DNA from: a virus
IMG/VR virus record: IMGVR_UViG_3300012920_000273
Span: 1-23,485 of that record
Direction: 5' to 3' (one strand)
Length of the DNA: 23,485 nucleotides
Part shown: in pieces, positions 6,119-14,980 of the stretch
Layout: each line of letters begins with the position of its first letter
Numbering within the stretch: the first letter of the stretch is position 1
Notes under the pieces: model-generated
What the model saw: only the letters and a program-made list of their open reading frames with translations
Told to the model about the DNA's origin: nothing
Databases searched by the model: none
Program-made: the position numbers and the translations under genes

Positions 6119-7224
6119 TGACAACCTCTAATGAACCAGTTAAAGTCCCATGTCCGAAGGTTGTTAAACCAACTGCTGATGACCTAGAAAAAATAATAAT
6201 TTTTATTGGGAATCAATATGGTTGGGAATATATTAAACCTCTTGAAGAATTATTAGGTGCATTTCCTTTATCTCATTCTTGGGATGGTATTACTTTAGAT
6301 ATACCAGAATTAGAATGGGAAGGAAAAATACAATGTATTATTGAAGAATTTAAATTATATCCTTTAGTAAAAATTGCAGAAGTATTCAGTAAAATAATAC
6401 CAGTTCCTTTAGTTGTTGTAGAACCAATTACAGGTATATCAGTTGATGTACCTAAATTAGTACAAGACCCAGATTACAAAGCAAAACTCTTAACAGAATT
6501 CCAAGAAGCTGGTGATGAGATATTAGATTTATTTGTTCCAGATTTTATTCTAGAAAACTGGGATGGTACAGATGGTATCGATGCACCAGCAATTAAAATG
6601 AGTAAAGCATGGAAAGAGTTTGTTGCAAAAATAAAAGAATTATTTCAAGGTAATATTTTTGGTACACTAGCAGAAATATTAAAAGACTCTGCTCTTGAAG
6701 CTGCAATAGAAGCAATTAAAGCAGTTGGAAGTCCATTCACAGATTATCTAGATTTATTAATAAGTTTGCCAGGCATGGTTGTAAGTGGTGGTCAATTAGA
6801 TTTTGATACCGATGCATTTCTTATGGGATTAAAAAAACAATTTAAAGAAGCAGGTAAAGATTTCCAAGAAGAATTACTTGCATACCCTTTACCAGTAGTA
6901 TCAGAAATAGCTCCTCAGGCAGAATTAGTAGGACTCGATTTACCAGAGACATTAGGTGACTTAATTGATTTAGAAGAAATAGGTGAGTTTAAAAAAGTAG
7001 ATTTTCCAAACTGGAATATAGATAAGTTAAGAGACAGAATTGATAACTTCATAAGAAATCTACCTCAAATGTTACTTGAAGCAGTTCTAGAAAAACTTTC
7101 AAAATATCTTGGGATGCTTATACCATCTGGTATACCGATACCATTTACTCTATGTTCGTTCTTAGAGTTTCTTGGTTTTCCAAAAGAGATATCTGTTTCT
7201 AATCTAGTACTAGAAGGGACATAA
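6118..7224 (+). CDS. Unknown baseplate-operon protein, mostly helical
   Basis: This 368-residue protein has no family that I recognise. It is acidic and rich in Leu, Ile, Glu and Pro. Many segments look helical (for example ADDLEKIIIFIGNQYGWEYI near 20-39 and ALEAAIEAIKAVGSPFTDYL near 200-219), with hydrophobic stretches such as ISLPGMVVSGG and a hydrophobic C-terminus (LGMLIPSGIPIPFTLCSFLE, then LGFPKEISVSNLVLEGT). No signal peptide is seen. It starts at an ATG overlapping the gp5 stop by one base and has no clear ribosome site, so it is probably made by coupling to gp5. Position between gp5 and gp25 suggests a virion or tail-assembly role, perhaps a hub, tape-measure or chaperone partner; this is inference from position. 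Confidence 0.8.
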   Translation: MTTSNEPVKVPCPKVVKPTADDLEKIIIFIGNQYGWEYIKPLEELLGAFPLSHSWDGITLDIPELEWEGKIQCIIEEFKLYPLVKIAEVFSKIIPVPLVVVEPITGISVDVPKLVQDPDYKAKLLTEFQEAGDEILDLFVPDFILENWDGTDGIDAPAIKMSKAWKEFVAKIKELFQGNIFGTLAEILKDSALEAAIEAIKAVGSPFTDYLDLLISLPGMVVSGGQLDFDTDAFLMGLKKQFKEAGKDFQEELLAYPLPVVSEIAPQAELVGLDLPETLGDLIDLEEIGEFKKVDFPNWNIDKLRDRIDNFIRNLPQMLLEAVLEKLSKYLGMLIPSGIPIPFTLCSFLEFLGFPKEISVSNLVLEGT

Positions 7225-7232
7225 ATAATAGT

Positions 7233-7649
7233 ATGAGTGATTTAATTGGAAACAAGACTAGTATAACTGCAAGACGATGGTATACAGACATCGACTTAAA
7301 TTTGACTGCACATCCTAACTCAAAAGACTTAACTCTTAAACAGGATGTTGAGTCAGTCAAAAGGTCACTAAGAAATATTATGTTGACCAATAAATATGAG
7401 AGACCCTTTAAACCAAACTTTGGTGCAAATCTTAGGGGACTCCTATTTGAACTTGCAGATGATATTACGAAATATGAAATGAGGAATCAGATAATAGAAG
7501 CAATCCAAGATTATGAACCTAGAGTAAAAATTGACGAAATATATTTAAATCAAGATAGAGCAAATAGAATGTATGTTAATATCCACTTTGGGGTTAGAGG
7601 TGTAAGAGAACCTCAAGAAATTGAAGTAATATTACAGAGAGTAAGATAA
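7233..7649 (+). CDS. 25: Baseplate wedge protein, T4 gp25 family
   Basis: This 138-residue protein closely fits T4 gp25 (132 residues), the wedge subunit that seeds the sheath. Landmarks are DIDLNLTAHP (about 20-29), DVESVKRSLRNIMLTNKYER (about 39-58), PFKPNFGANLRGLLFELAD (about 59-77) with the family-wide P-F-x-P-x-F-G pattern, and EAIQDYEPRVKIDEI (about 89-103). The same fold is found in type VI secretion (TssE) and other contractile machines. In T4 it binds gp6 and gp53 in the wedge core and starts the sheath through a handshake strand. The ribosome site is weak (AAGGG about 14 bases upstream). The next gene starts one base after the stop, so gp25 and gp6 are likely translated together. 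Confidence 0.93.
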   Translation: MSDLIGNKTSITARRWYTDIDLNLTAHPNSKDLTLKQDVESVKRSLRNIMLTNKYERPFKPNFGANLRGLLFELADDITKYEMRNQIIEAIQDYEPRVKIDEIYLNQDRANRMYVNIHFGVRGVREPQEIEVILQRVR

Positions 7650-7650
7650 A

Positions 7651-9519
7651 ATGGCAGTCAAAAGTTCACAAGTCAATATCACCGATTTAGATTTCGAAGA
7701 TATTGCAGCTAATCTAAAAGAATATTTAAAGGGTCAAAAGACTCTAAAAGACTATGACTTTGAAGGGAGTAACATTAGTTTACTCATAGACCTTCTTGCA
7801 TATAGTTCACATGTATCAGCATTCAATGCAAACATGGTTGCATCTGAGTTGTTCTTGGATACAGCACAAATAAGAAAGAATGTAGTATCTCGTGCAAAAG
7901 AAATAGGATATACTCCTACGAGTGCAACTGCCTCAATGGCAACAATTGATTTACAGGTAAATAATCCTTTAATAGGTGGTGAGACTCCTACCTCGTTAAC
8001 TCTTAATAGAGGTCATGAATTTAAAACAATATTTGATGGATTTAATTATCCATATGTTTTATTAGAATCAAAAACAATCAGTCCACTAAATGGTGTTTAC
8101 TTATTTGAAGACCTTGAAATTTATCAAGGGTCTATGAACTCTGATATCTTTCTATATAATGGACAAATCCAAAATCAAAGATTTCCATTAACCGAAGAAC
8201 TGGTTGACACCTCAAGTGTTACAGTTACAATAGAATCAACAGGTGGTTCATCATCTGCATGGTCTCAATCTACAGACATTAGTTCAGTGGACAAGAATAG
8301 TAAAGTATGGTATGTTCAAGAAAATGAACAAGGACAATTTGAGGTATACTTTGGTGATGGTGTCATTAGTGCAGAACCTTTGGATGGGGATAAGATTACA
8401 ATCTCATATCTAGTAACAAATAAAGACCATACTAATGGTGCAACATCATTTACCATGACAGACTCAATTGGTGGTAATGCAGATGTAACTTTAATTAATA
8501 AGACTGCATCTTCTGGTGGTAAGGATAAAGAAAGTATCGAATCAATTCGATTTGCAGCTTCTAAGTTTTATACATCACAAAATAGATTAGTCACAGTAGA
8601 TGACTACAAATCAAAATTACAAACATTATATCCTGGCGCAGATTCCATATCAGTTTGGGGTGGAGAAGATAATGAACCACCACAATATGGAAAAATATTT
8701 ATTGCAATCAAACCTGGCCAGAATGTAAACAAATTAACAAGTTCTGAAAAAGTTTTACTTAAAGACAAATTAAAATCACTAAATATGTTAACAGTTAGAC
8801 CAGAATTAGTTGATGCAGATATTATTGATATTATAGTCAATAGTAACTTTAAGTACAACCCTCGTGCAACAACTAAAACTGTATCTGAACTGGAAACACT
8901 GGTAAGGGCTGCAATCATTACACATGACAGTACCTATCTCAGTGGGTTTGATAGTATCTTTAGGCACTCAGTTCTAGCAAGAGACATAGACAGTGCAGAA
9001 TCTTCGATTCTCTCGAACACTACAACTGTCAAACTTAGAAAAACATTGACTCCTACATTGGGTCAATCAAAAGGTTACACAGTCGAATTTGGTGCTGGTA
9101 ACTCATTCTATAATCCACATACAGGACACAATAAACATGGTGGTGGTATTACGACTACTACTGGATTTACTGTATCTGGATTCACCGAAACATTCTACTT
9201 TGACGATGATGGGGAAGGAAACCTAAGACGATATTCATTAAGTGGTTCAACAAGAATCTATGCAGATAGTCAAGCAGGAATAGTAGATTATTCAAATGGT
9301 AAAATAACAATTAATGGTGTTAACATATTAACAACATCTAACACCGATGATACAATTCACTTTACAGTGATTCCGAATTCATATGATGCAGTTGCATTTA
9401 GAAGTAACCTTCTAGACATCAACACATCATTGATAAGTGTGACTGGTGCAACAGACACCATCGCATCTGGTGATACGAGTGCTGGGGTAGGATATACATC
9501 CTCATCTAGTTACTCCTAA
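7651..9519 (+). CDS. 6: Baseplate wedge protein, T4 gp6 family
   Basis: At 622 residues it is close to T4 gp6 (660), which forms dimers that close the wedges into the inner baseplate ring. The N-terminus has the family pattern: NITDLDFEDIAANLKEYLKG (about 9-28), then LKDYDFEGSNISLLIDLLAY (about 32-51), then NANMVASELFLDTAQIRKNV (about 59-78) and AKEIGYTPTSA. The middle carries YVQENEQGQFEVYFGDG and SSGGKDKESIESIRFAASKF before TVDDYKSKL, typical of gp6/baseplate J-type proteins. The C-terminal 120 residues are Gly/Ser/Thr-rich and more variable, as is usual in marine phages. It starts one base after the gp25 stop and ends before an 81-base gap with hairpins, which may mark a transcript boundary. 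Confidence 0.93.
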   Translation: MAVKSSQVNITDLDFEDIAANLKEYLKGQKTLKDYDFEGSNISLLIDLLAYSSHVSAFNANMVASELFLDTAQIRKNVVSRAKEIGYTPTSATASMATIDLQVNNPLIGGETPTSLTLNRGHEFKTIFDGFNYPYVLLESKTISPLNGVYLFEDLEIYQGSMNSDIFLYNGQIQNQRFPLTEELVDTSSVTVTIESTGGSSSAWSQSTDISSVDKNSKVWYVQENEQGQFEVYFGDGVISAEPLDGDKITISYLVTNKDHTNGATSFTMTDSIGGNADVTLINKTASSGGKDKESIESIRFAASKFYTSQNRLVTVDDYKSKLQTLYPGADSISVWGGEDNEPPQYGKIFIAIKPGQNVNKLTSSEKVLLKDKLKSLNMLTVRPELVDADIIDIIVNSNFKYNPRATTKTVSELETLVRAAIITHDSTYLSGFDSIFRHSVLARDIDSAESSILSNTTTVKLRKTLTPTLGQSKGYTVEFGAGNSFYNPHTGHNKHGGGITTTTGFTVSGFTETFYFDDDGEGNLRRYSLSGSTRIYADSQAGIVDYSNGKITINGVNILTTSNTDDTIHFTVIPNSYDAVAFRSNLLDINTSLISVTGATDTIASGDTSAGVGYTSSSSYS

Positions 9520-9526
9520 ACTATGA

Positions 9527-9544
9527 TTCATGTGTATGCATGAA
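9527..9544. other. Small hairpin after gp6
   Basis: TTCATG (9527-9532) and CATGAA (9539-9544) are inverted around a 6-base loop. It lies just after the gp6 stop. No T run follows, so it is not a terminator on its own; it could stabilise the gp6 message end. Confidence 0.4.
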
Positions 9545-9552
9545 GTAACATT

Positions 9553-9570
9553 CCCACATGGTGTGGGTTT
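9553..9570 (+). terminator. Possible weak terminator after gp6
   Basis: CCCACA (9553-9558) pairs with TGTGGG (9562-9567) around TGG, and TTT-A-T follows. The stem is G+C-rich and short. The T run is only three bases, so termination would be partial. It may separate the wedge-core genes from the gp7-gp8 group. Confidence 0.4.
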
Positions 9571-9577
9571 ATAAAAT
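9570..9577 (+). promoter_or_regulatory. Possible late promoter variant TATAAAAT
   Basis: TATAAAAT is one or two bases from the TATAAATA late consensus and lies 23 bases before the ATG at 9601, in the only gap between gp6 and the next gene. A strong ribosome site, AGAGAGGA, follows. The mismatch keeps confidence low. Confidence 0.35.
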
Positions 9578-9600
9578 GCTAAATTAGAGAGGAACTAAAA

Positions 9601-10068
9601 ATGGCAGATAAAAAAGTAACAGCATTGTCCGACTTAGGGACAGGCATCGCAGGTGAAGACTTGCTTCATGTTATTGACGACCCTTCTGGTACTCCAGTAA
9701 ACAAAAAGGTTTCAGTCAGTAATATTTTAAACAACCTTCCAGACTACCTTGGATTTGCAGATTCAGCTGAAGCAGTATCGTTCAGTTCAAACGCTGCAAC
9801 TGCAACTGCTGGAAAATGGGCACACTACTTAACTTCAAGTTCAAGTGGTACAGACATCCTTACATTACCAAATGGTTCTACAGGACAAATCAAATACTTT
9901 GTTCTAGTAAGTGATGGTGGTAGTTCTCCAAGAGTAACTCCTTCTGGTACATTTACTGGTGGTTCATATGTTGCACTTGATAGTGCTGGGGACAGTGTAC
10001 AAATGTTGTATACAGGTTCAACATATGGTTGGGTTGTTATAGGTGGTAACTCTTACACTGTAGCATAA
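9601..10068 (+). CDS. Small virion-type protein with a fibre-like N-terminal motif
   Basis: This 155-residue protein starts [20 protein letters not shown] and continues [20 protein letters not shown]. This motif recurs at the start of many phage tail-fibre, decoration and appendage proteins, where it makes a small beta adaptor. The rest (about 55-155) is Gly/Ser/Thr-rich with short beta strands ([34 protein letters not shown]), like a fibre-tip or capsid-decoration domain with a jelly-roll-like pattern. It has no signal peptide or cysteine. AGAGAGGA precedes the ATG. Lying between gp6 and the gp7-position protein it is probably a virion surface protein attached to the baseplate, but that role is inferred. 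T4 has no gene at this place. Confidence 0.8.
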   Translation: MADKKVTALSDLGTGIAGEDLLHVIDDPSGTPVNKKVSVSNILNNLPDYLGFADSAEAVSFSSNAATATAGKWAHYLTSSSSGTDILTLPNGSTGQIKYFVLVSDGGSSPRVTPSGTFTGGSYVALDSAGDSVQMLYTGSTYGWVVIGGNSYTVA

Positions 10069-10077
10069 GGATAGAAT

Positions 10078-13000
10078 ATGCCCATTCTCAATGATAGATT
10101 AACCGACCAACTTCATGAACTCCTACCAGAGTACATGCAAGAAGAAGGTCAAGGTTTTCAGAAGTTTCTAACTGCATACTTCGATTTTCTTGAGAAGGGT
10201 ATCCTTATATACAAAGAGGGTACAGACCTAGAACAAATAGGTTTAGAAGATGGGGAAGGAAGTCTTCTTCAAGAGAGAGGAACTTTCGACCCATCTCCTT
10301 TATCTAAAGCAAAAATAAACTACGAACAAGATACAATAGGAAATGTTCAAACAGGTTCGTGGGAAATTGGTGAATATGTAGTTGGTTCAACATCTGGTGC
10401 AACTGCAAGAATCGATGTTATTGGTGAGACATCCAATAAACTATATGTCGAAGTATTTACCGAATCACAATTTTTACCAGATGAAACAATCGTTGGACAG
10501 AATAGTGGATACACTGCAAAGACAAGTTCTTTTGAGGGTGGTGCATTATTCGCTGCAAACAATTTATTAGATTATGCAGATGTAGATAGAACTACAGGAG
10601 ACTTTTTGGAATACTTCCGAAGAGACTTTATGCCTTCGATTGATACAGATATTCTTGCAGATAAAAGATTACTTGCAAAACACATTAATAATATCTATCT
10701 TGCAAAAGGTAGTATGGCATCATATGATTTTCTATTTAGAGTTTTATTCAATGAGGATATCTCAATTAGTTATCCAAAAGATAATGTCGTATCTCCATCC
10801 AATTCAAAGTGGACAGAATCAACAGTAGTACATTTACATTCAGAGAAAAATTTACTTGATTATGCAAAAGGTAAAATAGTTAAAAAGAACATCGAACAAA
10901 AAGTAATCACCGAGATACAAGCAGATACAATTACAAGAGTTACTTCTGGAGAAGGAGATAATGTTTACCGAGTAGTAATCATGGAGCCTTTTATAGGTTC
11001 ATTAATTATTGGTGATACAGTAGAATTACAATCAAGAACAGATAGTGCAAAATTTTATAATGCAACAGTCAGAGGTATAATATCAGACCTTGACGATACC
11101 GAAGGTAATGTTTTAATTAGACTTGAATCTGGAACAGGTACAGGATTTTTTGCATCTGAGTCCGATGACTCAGAAGGTATCGAATTAGAATCTGCAACCT
11201 CAAATCCAGTTGCTGGAACAAACAACTTAATTCTTTTAGAGGAAGGAACACAAACAGATAACTCCCTCAATGAGGTTCATGGTAAAACACCAATCATGGT
11301 TAGAGAATCAGTTAATACTGCAAACTCAGAAGCTGTAATTGGTGGTGCAATGAAATCCGAAGAAGTATCAAGAGGTGCATTGTATACTAACTCAGAAAAT
11401 GTTCAAGTTAATTTACCACAATCAGAACTTGGTGTTGGTCAGTTTGCAAAGACACTTGTAGGTGAAGTACAAGATTCTAAAGTAGAAAAAATTATAGTAG
11501 ACCCTAGTAACAGAGGAACAGGATATAGTGATGGAGACCTAGTTGTATTTGATAATACCGATTCTGGTGGAACACTTGCACAAGGTGTAATTACATCTAC
11601 ATCTGGAGATATACTTTTAGAAAGTGGAACAACATTTGGTTCATTTGAATTTACTGCTGATGCAAACCAAACTACATTCTCTGGAAAAGACAAACACGAT
11701 AATCTTTTAGTTTACGATGCAGAAAAAGTTATGGTCAGAGTTAAGAGGTCAGATGAATCTCAGAACATAACTGCACAGGGTGGTTCAGTTTCATTCTCAG
11801 TATTTGAAGAAGTACGAGGAGCTGCAAATATAGGATTGAATGGTCAGTCAATTGTTTTCCTAGGAGACTATGCAAACAATACTCATGCAAAATATGTTGG
11901 ACAGGCTGGAACAGTTATAGAAGTATTTGCAGAACCAGAAGAAACAACTTTAATTCTAGAAGATGGATTACAGTCAACAGGAGAAAACAAATTACTTTAT
12001 GACCAGTCTGGTGCAAACCCAACAGGTTCAGTATCAAGAGTTAGAGTCACAACAAGTGGTGTAGGATATACATCTTTACCTAGAGCATATGCTGGTGGTG
12101 AAGTATTCTATTCAGAAAAAATCACACCTAACTTTACAATCGGAGAAAATATTACATCTGGAACTACGACAGGAGTTTTGGTTGACCACGATAAAGGTGC
12201 AAATAAACTTGTCATAGGTAAACTACAAACTACAACAGATACATCCACTTATGTTGTAGGTAATACAGTTACAGGAAGTGTATCTGGTGCAACTGCAACA
12301 GTGACACAAAACAGTTTTACAACAGGAACAGGAGTTAAACTATTACCTTATGGGGATAGTATAGGTCAGATTGGTTCACTTAGAGTTATAGAAGAAGGAA
12401 ACCATTTTGACAAGTCCTCTGGTATCCCAGAGTTTAGACATCATTTTATTTTTGGTAGAGCATCTGCAACACCTATAGTTGATACAACAGTAACAGGAGA
12501 CTTTAGTAATGCAACAGGTCAGATTAAATTTGTAGACAACGATAAAGGATTAATCTCTATAGATGTTACAGAAGGGTTCTTTAAAAACAATGAAACATTA
12601 ACTGCATCCGATGGAAAAACTTTTCAATTACTAGATGGTAATCCAGCAACAGTCAGTGCAAAAAATAATTCTATTTCTAAGATAGATGGAAACTATACAA
12701 GTGATGTGGGTTTTGCATCGTCTACTGCAAATAGAATTCACGACTCGAAATTTTATCAAGACTTCTCATATGTAATTAAAGTTGGTCAAAGTATTAATAG
12801 ATATCGTTCAGTTGTACAACAACTATTAAATCCAGCTGGTACAATTTTCTTTGGAGAGGTTGTAATTAAAAACCTAATTCAAGCAAGTGCAATCACATAT
12901 CGTTCTGGTTCAAACACAGAAGGGTTTGATGGAGATAGAGTTACTAGGTCATTTATACCAACACTTATTATTGGTTCTAAGATTGACCCAGCAAAAATTA

Positions 13001-14928
13001 TTTTAGAAGAAGGAACAGTTGCATCTGGAGAAGAAGATGTCTTCTATGCAGAAGAACAAAATATAATTTTAGAAGATACATCTGGTGTTGCAGTAACAGA
13101 AAGATTTATTGCAGATGATAGATTATCATTAGCAATTAGTACAACAGGTATGTCTCCATCTGGTTCAACATCATTTACAGTTGGTGAAACAGTATCACAG
13201 AATTTATTTAAAACTGCAAGTGGTGATATTGGAACAATTCTAGGTAGAGTTGTATCAAGTAATAGTACAACATTAGTTATAGACCAAATCAGACCAGACC
13301 ATACTGCAATGAAACAATTAACTTCCGAAGGTGGAAGGTCTGGTATCTATAGTCTATTTAAAGAAACACATGGTGATTGGAAAACAGACCAATCAGATAC
13401 CGATATAGAATTTGTACATGGTATCGTTGGTCAATCGTCTGGTTCAAAGGCAATAGTCAATACAGTAACAGATGCAAGTGTAAAAACAGACCAAGGTTCT
13501 GGTCAAGCATTTATTGTTGGAGAAGATATTACAGAATCCGATGTTGGATTATATGACAGAATTATTCGTGCAAATGTAACTGCACATGGTCATGAAGTAG
13601 TTAAGGAGATAGAGATATATCCTCACTATGCACATCACCGAATCTATTATAACACTTTAGACAATGCATTGTCAATAGGTCAAACCATAAAAAATAATGG
13701 TAAGTTAGGTCGTGTTATGGAACATGATACAGTTAATAAATTTATCATTGTCTGGTCTGGCTCAGATGCATTTGGTTCAAATGTAGGAAACTTTACTGCA
13801 AGTGCAGTAACAAATGAATCTGGTGGGACAACACACTTCACTGCAACATCAATAGAAATGCATCATGTCCACGAGATGATAGTAGACTTTTCTTTAGGTC
13901 ATAATTCTCCAGTAGTAACTCCACCTCAGAACCAAGTGGTTGACCCAGAGAATAATATTGGTGCGCCAGGCACACTTGACCCTAATGCATTCTTTAAAGC
14001 ATCTGAATTCTATGAAGGTGCAAACAGACAACAAAGAAAGAACATTACAATATTAAAAACATTTGCAAGTGCAAATACAAAGTCTGGTAGAACATTAACA
14101 GTAGTTCCAATATCTAAGGAAGATGCAAACCAACAAGGATTAAGAGGTAGTGCAAATGCAACTACAATTGCAACAGTTGGTGGATTAGATTGGGGTGAAA
14201 CAATTAAGAGTGCAAATAGAGATTCTATAATTAATAACCTTGCAACAGGAAATAGTAATCACTTAGTTCCATCCGATGCAAAAAGAATCAACTCAGTTGC
14301 AAATGTTGATGAAGAATTTATTATAACAGAAGATGGTTCATATTTAGTAGAAGAACCAGACCATGGTTTCTTGATGGCAGAACCAGAACCAGAAAAATAT
14401 AATTCATATACTACATCCGATGGTCATTATTATGTTGGAGACCTATGGTCAGTAGACCCAACAGAAGAACTAACATTAGAAAATGGTGGTCGACTTGCAC
14501 TAGAAGAGGCAACAGATTTAGAAAAACGAGAAAGATTTGTGACCGAGAGGTCATTTAACTTAGGTTCATATTTTACTATGACCGAAGACCAAGATACACT
14601 TATATTTGAGGATGGTGGTAGAATCATTCAAGAAAATGCAGTTTCATTTGGTGAACCAGTCGAAAGACTTGGCCCAACACTGGGTGACCTTGCAAAAATA
14701 GGATTCTCTCAAACCCTTAAATTTGAGGAAAGGATTACACAGGAAGATGGTGATAACATTCTCATGGAGAGTGAAGCAGGTAGATTACTTGTAGAAGCAC
14801 CATATGAAGGTGTAAAAATTAGTGATATAAGTACTTTATATCCAAAACAAAGTATTTCTGATTTACAGGAACACAAAGGTAGAACAATGGTATTAAATTA
14901 TCCTGCTTCTGTACAATCTGGTGTATAA
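10078..14928 (+). CDS. 7: Giant baseplate wedge protein in the gp7 position
   Basis: At 1616 residues this is much longer than T4 gp7 (1032), the wedge initiator that binds gp10, gp8 and gp6. The N-terminal helical part (PILNDRLTDQLHELLPEYMQ, then FQKFLTAYFDFLEKG) and the segment at about 163-238 (FLEYFRRDFMPSIDTDIL, KRLLAKHINNIYLAKGSMAS, FLFRVLFNEDISISYPK) are those of the marine phage protein found between gp6 and gp8. The rest is beta-rich modules: GEYVVGSTSGATARIDVIGE near 97-116, FTIGENITSGTTTGV, VVGNTVTGSVSGATATV and others. Near the end short LTLENGGRLALEE and LIFEDGGRIIQEN repeats recur (about 1465-1578). AAGGA precedes the ATG. The gp7 name rests mainly on order; the sequence link to T4 gp7 is weak. 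Confidence 0.7.
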   Translation: MPILNDRLTDQLHELLPEYMQEEGQGFQKFLTAYFDFLEKGILIYKEGTDLEQIGLEDGEGSLLQERGTFDPSPLSKAKINYEQDTIGNVQTGSWEIGEYVVGSTSGATARIDVIGETSNKLYVEVFTESQFLPDETIVGQNSGYTAKTSSFEGGALFAANNLLDYADVDRTTGDFLEYFRRDFMPSIDTDILADKRLLAKHINNIYLAKGSMASYDFLFRVLFNEDISISYPKDNVVSPSNSKWTESTVVHLHSEKNLLDYAKGKIVKKNIEQKVITEIQADTITRVTSGEGDNVYRVVIMEPFIGSLIIGDTVELQSRTDSAKFYNATVRGIISDLDDTEGNVLIRLESGTGTGFFASESDDSEGIELESATSNPVAGTNNLILLEEGTQTDNSLNEVHGKTPIMVRESVNTANSEAVIGGAMKSEEVSRGALYTNSENVQVNLPQSELGVGQFAKTLVGEVQDSKVEKIIVDPSNRGTGYSDGDLVVFDNTDSGGTLAQGVITSTSGDILLESGTTFGSFEFTADANQTTFSGKDKHDNLLVYDAEKVMVRVKRSDESQNITAQGGSVSFSVFEEVRGAANIGLNGQSIVFLGDYANNTHAKYVGQAGTVIEVFAEPEETTLILEDGLQSTGENKLLYDQSGANPTGSVSRVRVTTSGVGYTSLPRAYAGGEVFYSEKITPNFTIGENITSGTTTGVLVDHDKGANKLVIGKLQTTTDTSTYVVGNTVTGSVSGATATVTQNSFTTGTGVKLLPYGDSIGQIGSLRVIEEGNHFDKSSGIPEFRHHFIFGRASATPIVDTTVTGDFSNATGQIKFVDNDKGLISIDVTEGFFKNNETLTASDGKTFQLLDGNPATVSAKNNSISKIDGNYTSDVGFASSTANRIHDSKFYQDFSYVIKVGQSINRYRSVVQQLLNPAGTIFFGEVVIKNLIQASAITYRSGSNTEGFDGDRVTRSFIPTLIIGSKIDPAKIILEEGTVASGEEDVFYAEEQNIILEDTSGVAVTERFIADDRLSLAISTTGMSPSGSTSFTVGETVSQNLFKTASGDIGTILGRVVSSNSTTLVIDQIRPDHTAMKQLTSEGGRSGIYSLFKETHGDWKTDQSDTDIEFVHGIVGQSSGSKAIVNTVTDASVKTDQGSGQAFIVGEDITESDVGLYDRIIRANVTAHGHEVVKEIEIYPHYAHHRIYYNTLDNALSIGQTIKNNGKLGRVMEHDTVNKFIIVWSGSDAFGSNVGNFTASAVTNESGGTTHFTATSIEMHHVHEMIVDFSLGHNSPVVTPPQNQVVDPENNIGAPGTLDPNAFFKASEFYEGANRQQRKNITILKTFASANTKSGRTLTVVPISKEDANQQGLRGSANATTIATVGGLDWGETIKSANRDSIINNLATGNSNHLVPSDAKRINSVANVDEEFIITEDGSYLVEEPDHGFLMAEPEPEKYNSYTTSDGHYYVGDLWSVDPTEELTLENGGRLALEEATDLEKRERFVTERSFNLGSYFTMTEDQDTLIFEDGGRIIQENAVSFGEPVERLGPTLGDLAKIGFSQTLKFEERITQEDGDNILMESEAGRLLVEAPYEGVKISDISTLYPKQSISDLQEHKGRTMVLNYPASVQSGV

Positions 14929-14931
14929 ATA
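14924..14931 (+). promoter_or_regulatory. Late promoter TATAAATA, first of a tandem pair
   Basis: Exact late consensus overlapping the stop codon of the gp7-position gene. It lies 49 bases before the gp8 ATG and gives gp8 and the DUF4815 gene their own late start. Confidence 0.7.
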
Positions 14932-14933
14932 CA

Positions 14934-14941
14934 TATAAATA
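14934..14941 (+). promoter_or_regulatory. Late promoter TATAAATA, second of a tandem pair
   Basis: A second exact TATAAATA begins ten bases after the first, about one helical turn away on the same DNA face. Transcription would start near 14947, followed by the ribosome site AGAGGAAAGGA before gp8. Confidence 0.75.
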
Positions 14942-14980
14942 CTTTAATAGAAATTATTTTAACTTAGAGGAAAGGATAAA

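Noticed and set aside
7220-7227. CATAAATA before gp25, one base from the late promoter consensus
   Set aside because: It ends only five bases before the gp25 ATG, so a transcript starting from it would lack a leader and ribosome site. Probably chance in A+T-rich sequence.
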